Shown here piece after piece: positions 12,636 to 24,978 of a stretch of DNA of 64,000 nucleotides. Source of the DNA: Capitulum mitella (Eukaryota; Arthropoda; Thecostraca; Pollicipedomorpha; Pollicipedidae). The translations under genes and the position numbers were made by a program. Location: contig CP099847.1 of NCBI GenBank assembly GCA_030062745.1, forward strand, positions 22,594,374 through 22,658,373. The letters run 5' to 3'. The notes under the pieces are model-generated. The model was not told the DNA's origin. It made no database searches and saw only the letters and a program-made list of their open reading frames with translations. Numbering within the stretch: position 1 is the stretch's first letter; the number at the start of each line of letters is the position of its first letter.

Positions 12636-12771
12636 ACGCGAGTGACATGTGACGAAACTGATAGGAATTTTATGTACTTTTTCTCATATTTAACGCACAA
12701 GAAAACATATAGTTTGTTTTTGCAACATATATATCATCGCTGTTACGCATTCCTGCGACATCGCTACATAT

Positions 12772-13540
12772 CTAGCGTAGACCGCTTGGTTCAGGGGGGC
12801 CCATGGCCCCATGCCCCTTGGTTACGTCCCTGAAATCACGTGACAGTGGGATGAATTTGTGTGGGCTAAAATGACGGTGTCTTGACGCAATGCGATAGCT
12901 AAAAACACGATTCGCGATAAACACGTATAAAAGAGAGCTAGATGAATAAGTAGGTACAATGACGAGCTGAGACATGGAGTAGGCCGCCAGAAATTCACAA
13001 GCTTCTTACATGCTGGATGTGACTGGACGTCTGCTAACAGGCTGGCATTTAGCTCACCACTGATAATAACTGCACAGCCTGGAAAATTTACAAGAATACG
13101 CTGATACTGCATCTCTAGATCTCCGAAATCAGCGTTTAGAGCGGCAGAGGCGTTTCCAGGCACACGATAAACGGCACAAACAACTTTCCTGCGCTCGCGC
13201 CGCGTGACACTCTACAATGACTCCAAACCAGACAACGGGTTTGTGGACGATGACACATTTATCTTTTTAACGTCCATTCCATCGCGATACAGCACGGCAA
13301 CACCTCTGTAGCCCTTGGGAGCGAATTTCCGGTCGGTGCGAATCAAGCTGTAGCCCTGGAATGACCAGCAGTCTGGTGACAATGCTTGGCTCAAGCCATG
13401 TCTCAAAACAATGGTAACATCGAAGTCAGACTGACGGAGTTCACGGCAAAGTTCAGTATCTTCGGAAGTAGCGACTGGACGTTGGTCGCACAGACACGGA
13501 AGGTGCTGGGCTGGGCGTTCACTCTCCAGCTGTGGCCGCC
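12772..13540 (-). pseudogene. Endonuclease domain remnant of the LINE
   Basis: Starting near 13530 on the - strand: RVCATNVQSLLPKI (normally N.RSL), SFQGYSLIRTDRK, GVAVLYRDG, VVCAVYRVPG, then AVIISGELNASL where GDFN is expected (Asp to Glu), and later VPTYSSSSLLYVFIANR with SPHKFIPLS. These are the EEP-endonuclease blocks in order, spread over at least four frames. Confidence 0.75.
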
Positions 13541-13610
13541 TCGCACACCCCGCTGGCGGTGCCGGGAGCGCCCGCCGCGGTGAGCTTTCCTGGCCCGGAA
13601 GTTCTGCACA

Positions 13611-14940
13611 GGCGGAGCCGACTCGGAGCGGCCGGTCAGCTCACCGGGCCGGGGCCGCTGGCTGTGGGTAAGCTGGATCGCCCGGGCGGTTCAAGGTCAC
13701 CGCCGCGGTCGCACCCACAGACCTGGGGCGAACAGACCGCTGCACCGTGACACGGCGGCTCACGCTCTCAGCGGCGGCATCACGAGTTGCGCTGGCATGC
13801 GGCAGGTCGGCATAGCGTTCACAGTCCGTCACGGACCACGAGTGAAGCGCAGGTAAGGCAGCAGAGCAGCGACCAGCACATGGGCAATGACGAGAAGCAC
13901 CAGATAGCGGGCCAGGTCACGATGCATGGTGCCAGGTGGGAGAAGGCCAACTCACGAGGTCGCCGTCCCAAGCAGAAGTCCAGTGCTTGCCTCCGTGACG
14001 CCGTGCTGGAGGCAAGAGCTGCAGGCCCAGTGGCAGAACGAGGGGGCAATCTTGTGCACGGAGCAGGCCGCCAGGGAAGACGGCAATCACAGGCACTTCA
14101 AAAACTCACGGGAGAGGCGAGGACAAGCGGAAGGGAGCCGCAGGGCGGCGCGTCCGCTCCGGGCGATGCGCACAGCCCGACTGTGGGTTAAGTAAAAATC
14201 TACGTTAAGCAAACAGTTTACGTTAGGCCACCTTCCCCCCCTAGGCCCGCTTTTTTGTGAAAATCATTGCACATCGTCTTCATAGCGGGCGGTTTTCGTA
14301 TGACTTCAGTTCACACTGAGATCCGTGCCCCTCTTGACTGCGTCCTTGGCGTTAAGTATCCTTTTATCCATTTTTTTACGACGGTGACAGACAGCCGTGG
14401 AGAGAATTTCGAATTCTGTCTTGATCGTCCCCGTGGCGAGAAACGTATAACAGGTCGAGGCGAGGTGTGTATATACGGAGGATCTAACCACCGGAAGAAA
14501 ATACCGAGGAATAGTCCAGGTCGTACCAGCGGGCGGACCGCACCTTAGTTTGCCATGGCCACCGGTGGCGTCGCCATCACGGGTGATGCACATTTTAGAC
14601 TGAGCTGATCCTGTCACGTGCGTCAGATTACTTAAAACATTTAAAAACCAAGGCCGTATTGTACGTTGGAACTAGTGGTGTTGCACCCTCCATTAAAAGT
14701 AATTCCGCCGTTTTTTACTGCAGCTGTATCGAGTAAGAATCTGTCTACAGTGGGACGGAATCTCGTGGAACGGTTGTGCTTGGCCTTTGCTTTAGGCTGT
14801 ACATTTTGGGTATTTTCGGTAGGTTACAGTCACATCGTTTTCCAAAAATCGCATTTATTTTCTATTTCATGGAGCATTTTTGAATGACATGTGCCTCTTT
14901 GGCTGAAAAAGTAGTTAAAACACTATAGACACACTATATA
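13611..14940. other. GC-rich non-coding stretch
   Basis: 13540-14190 is GC- and CpG-rich and gives long overlapping frames in several phases. None has a recognisable domain and I regard them as composition artefacts. It could be the 5' region of the adjacent LINE or an unmethylated island. Nothing is seen from 14190 to 14940. Confidence 0.4.
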
Positions 14941-14960
14941 TAGACTATATATAGCTATAG

Positions 14961-15045
14961 ACTATATATATATATATATATATAACACTATATATAGATT
15001 GTGTCATGTGCAGATGTTATATATATATATATATATATATATATA
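14961..15045. repeat. (TA)n microsatellites
   Basis: Two uninterrupted TA tracts, 14963-14984 and 15018-15045, are separated by CACTATATATAGATTGTGTC-like sequence. Confidence 0.9.
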
Positions 15046-15139
15046 CTATGTATATGGATATGTACATATGTATGTCATATTTAAGCCATCCACATATGTA
15101 CATCATAGAAGCAGGCACAATGCCAAGAATTGGCCAAAG

Positions 15140-15476
15140 GGGAAGGGGCAGACCCTCAGAAAGCGGCTTCCAAAGGCTGAGGGGGCCTCCTACAAATGGT
15201 GTTGTGATCTTCCATAACCCAAAAAGGGACTTGGTATCAGGTGCAGAGGGCCTCCTTTGAGTATCATAGAGGCTCCCTATACCTTCAAGGGGTCTCATGC
15301 AGCAGCAAGGTGTCCTATGGCTTCAAGGGGCCTGCTATGGACAAGAGAACCTGTTAAAGCTTAGAGGAGGCCTCATGTAGCATAAGGAGCATTGTACAAC
15401 ATTGGGGCATCCTATAGCTTTAAGGGGCCTGTAGCTTCAAGGGGCATCCTGTAGCATGGGGTCCTATAGGTAAAAG
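15140..15476. repeat. GGCCC-type minisatellite array B (about 20 bp)
   Basis: Units such as CTTCAAGGGGCCTGCTATGG and TTCAAGGGGCATCCTGTAGC repeat every 17-21 bp. The GG(G)GCC core and period match arrays A, C, D and E, but the spacer half of the unit differs. It lies in a block devoid of CpG. Confidence 0.7.
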
Positions 15477-16204
15477 GCAGTGCTTTCATTCTTATTGGTT
15501 ATGCCCCTGCATGTAATTTGAACATGATTTTGATTGCTTTAAGTACTCAGAAATTGTAATTAGGTGGGTGAAAAATGAAGCTGTAGGCTAAGTACATTCC
15601 ATTTTAATCAGACAGAATGGTCCAGATATGCATTGGTAATGTTATATTATTTGGGAACATCTTTGCAACCATTAGGGATTAATCCTGCATTGAGAATCAA
15701 AGGTATGTACTGCAGAATTGCTCATTTGGTCAAGAGGTCTGTGTTTCCATTCACATACCATGATTGTTGCCCACATAAATTATTGGGACTTATGTTTCAC
15801 CATTCAAGAATTGTTCTTGTTTGATGTCATGGATCCACTAGTGTCAATAGCAAGAAAACCATGGATGTTTTTAAGCTTAGTATGGCCAATTTGTCCAGTG
15901 CTAATGCTGATTCCAAGTACAGAAATACCTCAGTCAAAATATGGGTGGGGTGCATTAGTCTGTGGAACCCAAAGTGAGTAGCAGGGTAAGAAAGGTATGT
16001 CAGTCATTGTTTGAAATATGCTTTACAATGTGAAGATTAGTGCAGAGGCTTTTCTCAACATGTGCCCCAGAACATTGTATTTTTGCACCACAAACAGCTT
16101 TGAGTATAATGACCCCATCAGTTTTGTTAACCTAGCTTGTAGAAATGTAGGTATGTGTTGTGTATGATGTATGGGTTAGTTGGTTGGTTATTGGGGCTTA
16201 GGGG
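15166..16204. other. CpG-free block
   Basis: Reading every line, I find no CG dinucleotide across this roughly 1.04-kb interval. The next three CpGs (16205-16226) all lie inside a short inserted element. CpGs stay very scarce (about nine in all) until 17690, then become frequent from 17940. This is the pattern left by long-term germline CpG methylation. Confidence 0.75.
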
Positions 16205-16234
16205 CGCACCGACTGCAGGGTCATTCGGCTCCCA
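16180..16234 (-). mobile_element. 55-bp mini-retroposon, copy 1
   Basis: A 55-bp sequence reading TTGGTTGGTTATTGGGGC... on the + strand and ending CATTCGGCTCCCA is flanked on both sides by exactly ATGTATGGGTTAG (16167-16179 and 16235-16247), a 13-bp target duplication. A near-identical unit at 38628-38684 has its own, different duplication. On the - strand the 3' end is (AACC)n, like the simple tail of a LINE-mobilised element. It lies upstream of MRPL11 exon 1. Confidence 0.85.
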
Positions 16235-16834
16235 ATGTATGGGTTAGAATATTGCTGAGCACATGTCCTGCCAACAGGGGTGCATTTGTCAGTATGTTGA
16301 TGTATACATCCAAGTTGGACCATAGTCAGTGAATGTTGAAATATTTTGGGTCATGTTCTTGATATCATTTGTTTATGATAGGTCATTCCTCTAAATGATG
16401 CTGGGTTGGTGATATTTTCCTCAGTTTTGTTGATTAACTTGATGTAATATCACCTAGTCACCATATCCACATCTTTATTGGTACCTATGCACTATTTGCA
16501 TGGATAAAACATGTATGCATTATTGCATGTAGAACATTCAGTCCTGACAACCTGCCTGTGTGTGAGGCATAATTCTAGGCATGCAACCAAGCAGTCGTGC
16601 CATGGGGGAAATAACGCCTGAAATACTTTTGATAATTGAGCTTTTCAAGGACATAAATGTTATCATCTCTAGTAAGTTTGGTAGCTCTGAAGAAGCATAA
16701 TGAACACATTCGAGTTATCAAATTTTATCAGGCTGTACAGGAACACAGAGAGTATTCCTAAGAGCCTCCTGACCTAGACAAAGGTAACTGGTATGAAATC
16801 ACATTTGTATGTTTGTTTTTCTCCACAGAGGGTC

Positions 16835-16969
16835 ATGTCGAAAGCTGCCAGCAGATTGAAAAACATCAAGAAGACAGTGGAAAAGGTTGTCCACAGTCCA
16901 ACCCTAAGGACAAACATCAGAGCTCAGGGTGCTGTGGCAGGACCTCCTCTGGGACCCCAGCTGGGCCAG
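16835..16969 (+). CDS. Mitochondrial ribosomal protein L11, exon 1
   Basis: Encodes residues 1-45 of a 196-residue uL11m protein of the mitochondrial large subunit. This family forms the GTPase-associated stalk base, where elongation and release factors act on the ribosome. The Lys/Arg-rich start suits mitochondrial import and binding to rRNA. The exon ends with GPPLGPQLGQ, the proline-rich signature of the L11 N-terminal domain. The ATG at 16835 is six bases after a strong acceptor (TTTTTCTCCACAG, ending 16828), so a non-coding 5' exon probably lies upstream. The donor is CAG|GTTTGT at 16970, phase 0. The exon is almost free of CpG, unlike exons 2-4. The total length of 196 aa is close to the human protein (192). 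Confidence 0.93.
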
Positions 16970-17006
16970 GTTTGTCTCCATGATTTGTCAGAAACACAAA
17001 GACAGG

Positions 17007-17699
17007 CAGACTTAAGTGATGCAGAACTGAATCAGATTGATTCACTTCTGATTCATCAGCTCTTCTTGCGATTCAGAAGTGATTCACCATTTAGCAGTTG
17101 TGAATCAGAATTGAAATAATCTTTTGGCTCAAGAATCAGGATTGAATCAGTTCATAAGGTTGTTCAGAACTAGTTTAGAAATCAGTTCCCAAATCTTGGT
17201 TCATTTGGATAGATGTTTTGTTTACCTAATAAATAAAACCATTTATTAATGATCTTAAGATAAGAATCATCATTGGGTCTTTCAACCATGAGAACAAAAA
17301 CTTAATGAGAATAAAAAATACTAATTCAGGTTATTATACAGTGGAAAACCAGACATCTCCTCTACTGTTCTTACTTTTTGAAACATAAAAATTAGCAGTT
17401 TTATTTGTGAGTGATGGCTGATTAACTTCTTGTCACCACCCATAACCCTAGGCTCCAGTGCATTTACATTTTGTTTTTGTTTTTGGCATTTTGGCACTCA
17501 GTGCAAATTAAATTTTGGTGCACAGGTTTTGTGCCCATACATAAAAAATATGCAGCACACGATACTCCAAAAATATCATACAGCACATGTTCCTTATTAC
17601 TGCATTGCTGACAAGGAACTGGCATGTTTTTATTGTTGGGCTTTGGCTGTGAATCTGAATTGAATCGATCTCCAGTTTTGTGAATCGCTCACACGTCTG
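17007..17699. mobile_element. GATTC-rich repeat in MRPL11 intron 1
   Basis: The left end CAGACTTAAGTGATG (17007) and the right end, which reads CAGACGTGTGAGCGATTC on the - strand (from 17699), match the ends of the larger repeat at 43416-45993 (CAGACTTGTAAGCGATTC). Many TGAATCAGATTGATTC-type motifs sit inside both ends. It begins only 38 bp past the exon 1 donor. Flanking 8-mers do not match, so the target duplication has decayed or the limits are slightly off. Confidence 0.55.
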
Positions 17700-20600
17700 A
17701 ATTCACAACATGAAAATTTCCCAAGATTGTGGAAATAGCCAGGCTGTATGTAACAAATTGGCTGGCATGTCTGATGTAGTGATGTGTGTATTATGCTGGG
17801 AAGCAAGGTTGTTCGAACCAGTTCAGATTGTTTGCAGATGCGTGGCACTTCATTGTCGTTTTTAACCAGCTGGGATTTACAAAGAATTAGGAAAATTTCA
17901 TTGTATGGTAATTTGCAAGACAGTTTGGGCATTTAAGCATCCCTTTGTTTGGAGTTTCTTGGACTCCACTCCGTTGTCCCTACTGCGGGAAAACGGCAAG
18001 CGTTGCGCGAATCAAAGTTTAAACTTGTGTTCCCTGCACCAAGTATTTCGTTATGAGATGAAAATTGTCGGCAGTCATACAAATTATGTCCAGTGACATG
18101 GGTCCATGCGGCGCCGCCGTGCAGCAGCACATGTTGCCCGGCGCATGGGCGAAAATTCTTTGGAATGGAAACATCACAACCTGCTTTCAATGGCAATTAC
18201 CTGTGTACCGTTTTGTTACCAGTCGAATTAGGAATCGATTGCCGCACGCTTTGTAACGTTTTATACCACGGAGAACACAACACCAAAGCTGGGGCATACT
18301 CGTCGTCGTTTAGATTTTAATGTCTTTTACATCATTAGGCATAAATTGGGAAAAGACGTGAGATCATTATGATCTCTCGCTTGAGCAATCATTGTATCAT
18401 TATTCGTTTAATGGCATCCATACGAAACGTGGTGGGAGACACGATGCGTTTTGTGTCAGCTGATGTTGGGCTGACGGGGCCCGTTAATGCTGGCGGCCGC
18501 CTGCTGCCGCCCGTGTTCCATACACAGGGGTTTCTTGGAGAACGAGATAATCGGTAAGCCGATAACTCGTATTCCGTTCGTCACAGCTTGTTCACATTTT
18601 GGGGCTGATCAGTCTAGCAGAGAGTAATTTCGGGTACCAAATGTCCTTTGTGTTCTATCAGAGAATAACAAACTGGGGACGGAGAGCTTAGAGACGGTCT
18701 GACATCTCCATGCCATTGCGAAGGTGGCTGGGACTTTCGCCAGTACGAGGATTAAGAAAGCCAGATTTGTGAGTTTTGTGATTCTTTTAAACTGTCCGTC
18801 AGGCTCAGTATTTGTGGATTAATGGCATTATCTGCGATGTTAGTCGACTCGACGTTTGAACTAGTATAAGTACCATGTGTTTTTCATGAAAGTATCGGAT
18901 GAAAAGTCCAGTCAGACATGTTCAAAATGTTGAAAAGTCCGACCACAGTACAATTTGTGTGTGATCAACGAAGGTCCTTGCTCGGAGGTTCCCCATCAAT
19001 GAAGGAAGCCAAATTGGACTAACGTTCATACCTGGTCTTCCGGTTATTATTACTATTTTTTACCAACACGCCAACATGTTCTGCGCAGTTTCGTTTATTT
19101 TTCGCGTTTGGGGCTCGATTTATTGTTGGTAGTCGAGCTGCGTCTGACTCAGGTTAATGCCCTCCGACCAGACATACGCTTCTCCGTGTGATGTCCAAGG
19201 CGCCGAAGTTGTTTATTTTGTCTACTAATTTACCGAAGCATTATTTAGTTTGGCGATCTGGATGGATAGAAAGCAACCTGTTCACCTCGATGGGTTGTAT
19301 CTCATTGGCACGACGTGTTGTATATGCATTTTTTGTACCCTGCTGTGACGCTGGAAAATCCACTTTCGTTTTAGTGTTTTGCAGAACATTTCCTGGCTTG
19401 TAAACACTGCTCAGGTATTGCAGTGTTGACAGGTCGTACGGGTCTTCCCGTTTACGTCTGTTGCTGTAGGGCAAAAGTACTCTAGCGGCTGGACTGTATT
19501 TGGGTTGTGTTAAATTCCAGGAAATGTATGGCGTGACGGCCGGGAATATCTGCACGATCTGTCGACAACGTAACGTCCGAGAAGTAGTTACGAACAAAGC
19601 AGTGTTTCGCGGAACTCTGAACAAAGTTAGTTGACCAGTGCGACAACATGCATCGATTGCATTTGCAGCCAGACTTACAACGTACTATCTGATTGTGGCT
19701 CAGCTTATCGAGGCATGGTGAACGGGACGTTTTCTGTCAGTTCAAGTTGTCGTCCTCAGCAAGGGGGCAAAAACAGGAAGGAATAAATTCTGTGGTTCCG
19801 TGATGGCATTTTACTCATTTACTTCCAGCATGATGCGCACACCAATTTAACAGACATGTCAGTCAGTTTATTACAGTTTTACTCGCGAAATACAAGTCCT
19901 ATTTTCCCAAACCTCTTAGTCGTTTACGATCATTTGCCCCATGCTATAGTGCTACAGAACACGTGTGACGAAATTTGCATCATGGTGTGAATAATCTCCG
20001 TCCTGTTGTCCTCGCCCGGAGTATGGCGTGTTTTTATATACAAATAACGACGCTGACGAGAACGAGAGCCGGAAAGCTAGTGATATTCCATGGTTTTCTT
20101 TACCTTGGGTCCTTTTTGACTAGTACGGACAGGGCACCATGTCTTCACGGCTTTTGATTGACAGGGGTATGTCGCGTAACGCCATTGACATGGTCTCTGG
20201 TGTCTGGAATTACTGGAGGGATTTTCATGATTCAGACGTCGTTGGATAGATTCAAACGTCATTTCTGTGTTACCTTGGGACGTTAAACTTATTTTATGTA
20301 TTATATATGATTAGGTTCAAAGAATACTGAAATGAGGTCACAGGTCAAAGTTGAGTACAGAGTTGTATTTTTGAATGGTCGCCTGGCAAGGTCCCATATC
20401 TGCCGGTAACGTCGACCACGTAACTGTCACATTCCGTTTACAGTGAATGGCAAATAATCTAGATGCTTCAGGTGTCGACATTTTCAGTATTTGTTCAGCT
20501 CAGAATTGGAGGTCATATGAGAACGATATCTTACGGAGTGGGATATCAGAAAATACTGAAATCAGAATTCATGGCAAAATAAGGGCAGCATCCTACAGTG

Positions 20601-21543
20601 TTTTATATTAGAAACTACTGAACCGATTTTGGTCGATCGTCAGTGAAGAATCCTGTATTATGCGATGTCAAAAAATGCCTTTTCATCAGAAATATAGTGG
20701 CAGGCCATTGTCAAGTAACGTAGGCTTGCGGTCTAAAAATTGTTCCGAAAAGGCTTGGTAAGTGATGACCTGATATGAGGTCAGATATGTCATAATTAGT
20801 ATGATGCGACATAATATGCAGAAATCGTAGATGTGATGGCCCGTTTGACGTCGTTTTGATGGTGGTTTGGGTGACGTTGGTAAAATATGCATACCAAAAT
20901 GTGCGGCATTGTGGTGAGGAAATTTGCTGGGGGTTTTCAGTCGGTTCTTCGTTCGCCTTCTACATATGTCGAACATTTACTGCCAGATGGGAAATAATAG
21001 ATATGGCGGTGTGTTGAATTGGCACCATAGGCATCACAGAAAAACCTGGTCGGAAGCCGAAGATCCGGTTGAGTTGAAATCCGTTTATGTACATGCAAAA
21101 TATATGAAAACCCATTTCTAATGTATTTTCTTAACGGATTCGAATTTCCAGAAATCATGATTGTTTTTTCCATTTTTCGGATCTTATTTGTTGCCGGCCG
21201 GCTTAAGCCGATAAAAACCGTTGATACGAATTGGTGTCAACCGTCCGCTGTCAGTCCCGCTAGCAAGCAAACACCTATTAACAAGATTTTCGCATCACCG
21301 TGCATGTTGAAGCAAAAATTGGCTGACAGGTGTTCCTAATCGCGCATGTTCTCGTCGTCGCTGTTTGCAAGCACTTCTGACCTCGTGCATGGGTATTAAG
21401 AAATAAAACGATTTACGACTATCTTTTTATCCGTGCATTGGTTCTGAAAAACCACGAGATCAGCTACACCGGTATTTTTGTGTCCGTTTCGTGACACCGT
21501 TTTGATTCTTGAAGTACAAAATCAACTCCGTGTCTGCCGCCAG
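17700..21543 (+). other. MRPL11 intron 1 remainder
   Basis: The intron spans 16970-21543 and ends with CTGCCGCCAG. Beyond 17940 the sequence is CpG-rich and unique-looking. No gene is seen on either strand and the longest frame (127 codons, - strand, 19241-19624) is unrecognised. Confidence 0.6.
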
Positions 21544-21733
21544 CGGGGCATCAACATCGCCGCCTTCTGCAAGGACTTCAACGAGCGCACCAAGGACATT
21601 AAGCCGGGCATCCCGCTGCCGTGTCGGATCACGGTGCGGGCCGACCGCAGCTACGACCTGGTGATCCACCAGCCGCCCACCACCTACTTCCTGAAGCAGG
21701 CGGCCGGCGCCAGGCGCGGCGCCATGAAATCAG
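21544..21733 (+). CDS. Mitochondrial ribosomal protein L11, exon 2
   Basis: Residues 46-108 plus one base. It starts [20 protein letters not shown] and continues GIPLPCRITV..DRSYDL, then PPTTYFLKQAAG, with blocks in the same order as vertebrate MRPL11 ([22 protein letters not shown]). The segment covers the end of the N-terminal domain and the hinge to the C-terminal rRNA-binding domain. The acceptor is CCGCCAG ending 21543; the donor is TCAG|GTCGGT at 21734. The exon is GC-rich with C/G at third positions. Confidence 0.95.
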
Positions 21734-22076
21734 GTCGGTGCCGAGATGAGCGGGCTCGACCCTCATCGGTCCGGCGCCGCCGGCTTGGCGGGGTCGGCTG
21801 ACGTCGCGTGGCGGTCAGTGCGGCCACCAGCTGGCTCGCAAATAGATCTGATTTGAATGCCGCTGACTTGTGACCTTTGGAAAGAATGACAGGTGTCCGA
21901 CGGGGATTGGCGGTGTGGGAGAAGGCGAAACGTACCGCAACGATAACTGGTTTTGTGTTATTTGCCGATGGTGCGATGTACTGCACCAGCTTGCACTCAT
22001 GCTGCATTTCCGGCATGTGAGGCTTAAGTGCAAAAGTTGCAAACGTGTCTTCATTGTGTGGTTATTTTGTGTTTAG
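21734..22076 (+). other. MRPL11 intron 2
   Basis: A 343-bp GT-AG intron. The acceptor TTTTGTGTTTAG has a T-rich tract. Nothing else is seen. Confidence 0.85.
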
Positions 22077-22219
22077 GCCACGAAATTGCTGGGAAGGTGA
22101 CGTTAAAGCACATATACGAAATAGCCAAGATCAAATCGACAGACCCACCGCTGCAGGAGGTAGACTTGGAAGACATCTGCAACCTGGTGATTCAGACCGC
22201 TCGCAGCTGCGGCATACAG
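22077..22219 (+). CDS. Mitochondrial ribosomal protein L11, exon 3
   Basis: Completes the split Gly codon and encodes HEIAGKVTLKHIYEIAKIKS, then DPPLQEVDLEDICNLVI and ARSCGIQ (residues 109-156). This matches the L11 C-terminal domain, in which the helix with KHIYEIAKIK and the SARS.GI motif contact 16S/28S-type mitochondrial rRNA. The donor is CAG|GTGATA at 22220, phase 0. Confidence 0.95.
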
Positions 22220-22600
22220 GTGATAGCCCCCACTCCCCTCTCCCGCGTTCTATCCCGGCCTCCATGGCTGGAGGATTTTTAGGAAAAAATCGGCATTAAA
22301 ACCTTAAGGGCGGTAAGTGCATACTTGCAGTTTGTTAAGATGGTCTGAGCTATGACGAACTCGTTCGATTGTGCATATTGACAACGTATACCGGTACAGT
22401 ACGGTGACGCAAGTGACGCGCCAGTCTCATTGAAGTTCAAACATTGATGCATGCTGTTAGCAACTTTTTTTTGTTTACTCTGATTGCGCGCAAAATGCAA
22501 CGCGTGTCATTGTCGCTTTTCCGTGGTCGTCCTTACAAACACAGGGCAATGTGAAACTTGGTGCTCCGAACCCAGGTTTTCTCTCTTTGCCATGTCACAG
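22220..22600 (+). other. MRPL11 intron 3
   Basis: A 381-bp GT-AG intron. The acceptor is TTTGCCATGTCACAG ending 22600. No other feature is seen. Confidence 0.85.
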
Positions 22601-22723
22601 GTGGTACGGGACTTGGACCCTAAGGAGTACGGTGAGTTCCTGAAACAGCGCGAAGAGGAACTGAAGATCCAGAACGAGGAACTGGCGGCGGCGCGTGAGG
22701 CGAAAATGCTGCGGACTAAGTGA
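22601..22723 (+). CDS. Mitochondrial ribosomal protein L11, exon 4 with stop
   Basis: Residues 157-196: VVRDLDPKEYGEFLKQREEE followed by an Ala/Glu/Lys-rich tail and TGA at 22721. The charged C-terminal helix extends past bacterial L11 and is typical of the animal mitochondrial form (human: VVKDLSSEEL..F...). No convincing AATAAA lies just downstream, so the 3' end is not set. All four exons keep the frame across three introns with no internal stop, so the gene looks intact. Confidence 0.93.
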   Translation: MVRDLDPKEYGEFLKQREEELKIQNEELAAAREAKMLRTK

Positions 22724-24295
22724 GCTCTTTGCCTGTGTGGTCAGTGAACGTGACTCAGTGAATTTAGGGGCTCTGAAGTGGTGGGTGCGTTTGCTGTTGG
22801 AATGTGTGTGGCCGTTGGTCGGAAGGTTTGGTGGTGAATACACGCTTGACTTCCCTCCGATGGTGCGTTTTGAGCCTTTCCGTTGTTGATCCTCTCAGAA
22901 GACACTGAACTCTGAAGGCTCAGGATGCACTTGAAATTATACGAAAACAGTTTGTGTTATACGCAAGTTGTCGTGAAATACGCCAACATTGTCGCGTATC
23001 GTGCTGACTACAGCACAGGCCGTGCTGTGGGTAGCAAACGTATCCTGGGCTTGCGCAACCCTCAAACATGTGTAGGCAGTTTCGGGACGTTATCCCGTAT
23101 GGTACGATAGGTTGTGAAACGTCGAGATGAAGCATAGCTGCTGTTCTGACGCACCATTCAGTACACAAACTTCAGCTGAACCCCGGTTCCATGCGGATGA
23201 CTGGTGTTGCCCATTCGCTATCGTAGATCGTAGCAGAGCGTGGTTCTTGCAACGCAAAATATGGGAGGTCTAAAGCGCGTAGCACACTGTGGCACTGTTA
23301 CTCTGTAACACTGCAACTGTAACACCCTGTGACACAGTAAAACACTAGTAGTGTAGCTTACATGATGCAATTTCGGAGGAATGTACGGTTTCTAGGTACG
23401 GTGTCCCACCACTCACACCACGCGGACACCTGTCTCAAATGCTAAATCCGAGTCCAGGTACGAATCCAGTCGTTCGGCTTGAGAGGGCCTAAATGGCTTT
23501 GGGGACCAAATGTTGCGAGCAGGTCAATGTACTTCGCAGCACTAGAAAAGGGGAAAGGTAGACAAATAGAACAAAGATGAACGAGGAATGAGGCGCGTCA
23601 TTCGAAACTCGACATCGGCGTCAACCAATGGGTGCGCACGCGACAGATAGGTGGCTGGCCCATTGGATAGCCACCCAGGAGAGCGTCACCGTCACCGGTG
23701 CGGTGACGGTTGCGCTATGCTAGTAGGAATCTACGCAGACTGGAAGACATTTGAACATTATTCCACAGCTCATGGCTGCCATCCCAGAGCGAAACTGTCT
23801 CTCCCTTGGGCAGTGCCAACAAATCGGTGAGGCACAACTACTAAGCCAATTTTGCTTATATGTTGCATTCGCTGAATATCATAGCCGCGTCCTTGTTCCG
23901 GGAGATGAACTTTAAATACCTATTTCTCTCACCATATTATGCAAGAATGGTTGCTGTTAAGTGGTTAAGCCTGAGTCCACGTATGACTTATTGGTAACTG
24001 GTATCGGTTGATGCGCTAAACACATTGCCTTGACGAGGAGCGCCATTGGTGGGCTAATCTTTCTGGTTTCGTTACTGACGGCGTCAAGGGTGGGGGGGGG
24101 GGATGATCGGGGAAAATGTCGTCCAGTTTGAGAAAATTTAACATTAGGCATGCATGGGAAGCGGACTCGGAAACGTCGGTTACTTCTGCAGTTCTGGATA
24201 TGTGACGCCGCCACCGTGAATGTTAAATTTTGGAACTATTGTGTACACACAATACTGGGGGTAGCTCAGCCGATCAGGAAGGTAGAATATTCACA
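22724..24295. other. Non-coding, 3' UTR and intergenic
   Basis: The start must hold the MRPL11 3' UTR. A small CACTGTAACAC tandem lies at 23285-23345 and a 10-bp inverted repeat ACCGTCACCG...CGGTGACGGT at about 23690-23710. No other gene is seen. Confidence 0.5.
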
Positions 24296-24978
24296 TCAAT
24301 GACCAGGGGCAGTGTTGGAAAAACTGTCGTTTTCTGATGTCAAGGAGCACCAAAATAATTATACTCCAAGGAAAATTTTGCAATGGTTTTAAAAATTCCA
24401 AAATGGTCATTTGCCCCCCCAAAGACATGGGTATTCCTACTCAACCGGAATTTGAAGCTGAGTTGTCCAGCGTCCCCCCCCCCGTCCCCCCGGTTGATGG
24501 TTTACCATCCATACTCAGCCACTGAAGTACACTCCGAAACAACGGTCAGGCCCCCCCTCCCGGTCAACACGACTTCGCTGACCTACCATGTAGACCCAGG
24601 AAACTGGTTTGCCTTCCCCCCCCCCGAACGGAGCGTCTGGCGCCGCCCCTGCTGGCCATAATGAAAAGAACGACAGCAATAGATAAGAGATAGGCGGAAA
24701 GTAAGGAATGAAGCATGAAGTAATTTATCCATCCATACTTCTATCTTATGTCTATCTATCTATCTGGCGATATATATATATATATATACCTATATACATG
24801 GAGATATATGTGATTTACTATTTAATTTATAGTAGCAAGAAACTTATAAATTTCCTTTGGTGAAAAAGTGGGCTAAATCTTTTGAAAAAGCCACATTTGG
24901 GGGTAGGTCGGGCCGTCGGACCTAGGCCCGGCCCCCCAATCTTTTACAGAAATCGGCGCCACTGTCAATGACCAGGGG
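24296..24978. mobile_element. hAT-type element remnant flanked by 14-bp direct repeats
   Basis: TCAATGACCAGGGG occurs at 24296-24309 and 24965-24978. From 24310 the sequence AGTGTTGGAAAAACTG...ATACTCCAAGGAAAATTTTG matches the end and interior of the hAT-type family at 26333 and 58020, up to about 24660. The right part (24661-24964) is different: it includes a (TA)n tract at 24773-24787 and ends GGCGCCACTG, itself like a hAT terminus. It may be one element inside another or a rearranged copy; I cannot separate these. Confidence 0.5.

Larger units (their letters stand above)
10400..13610 (-). mobile_element. Decayed non-LTR retrotransposon (CR1/jockey-like)
   Basis: Read on the - strand, the order is apurinic-type endonuclease (about 13540-12820), linker (12635-12061), reverse transcriptase (11891-10930) and C-terminal region (10842-10560). 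This is the ORF2 order of LINEs. Many frameshifts and stops break it, so it is inactive. No ORF1 or poly-A-type tail is clear. The 3' side ends close to the TTAA element at 10336. The GC-rich DNA beyond 13610 may be its 5' region or unrelated. Confidence 0.85.
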
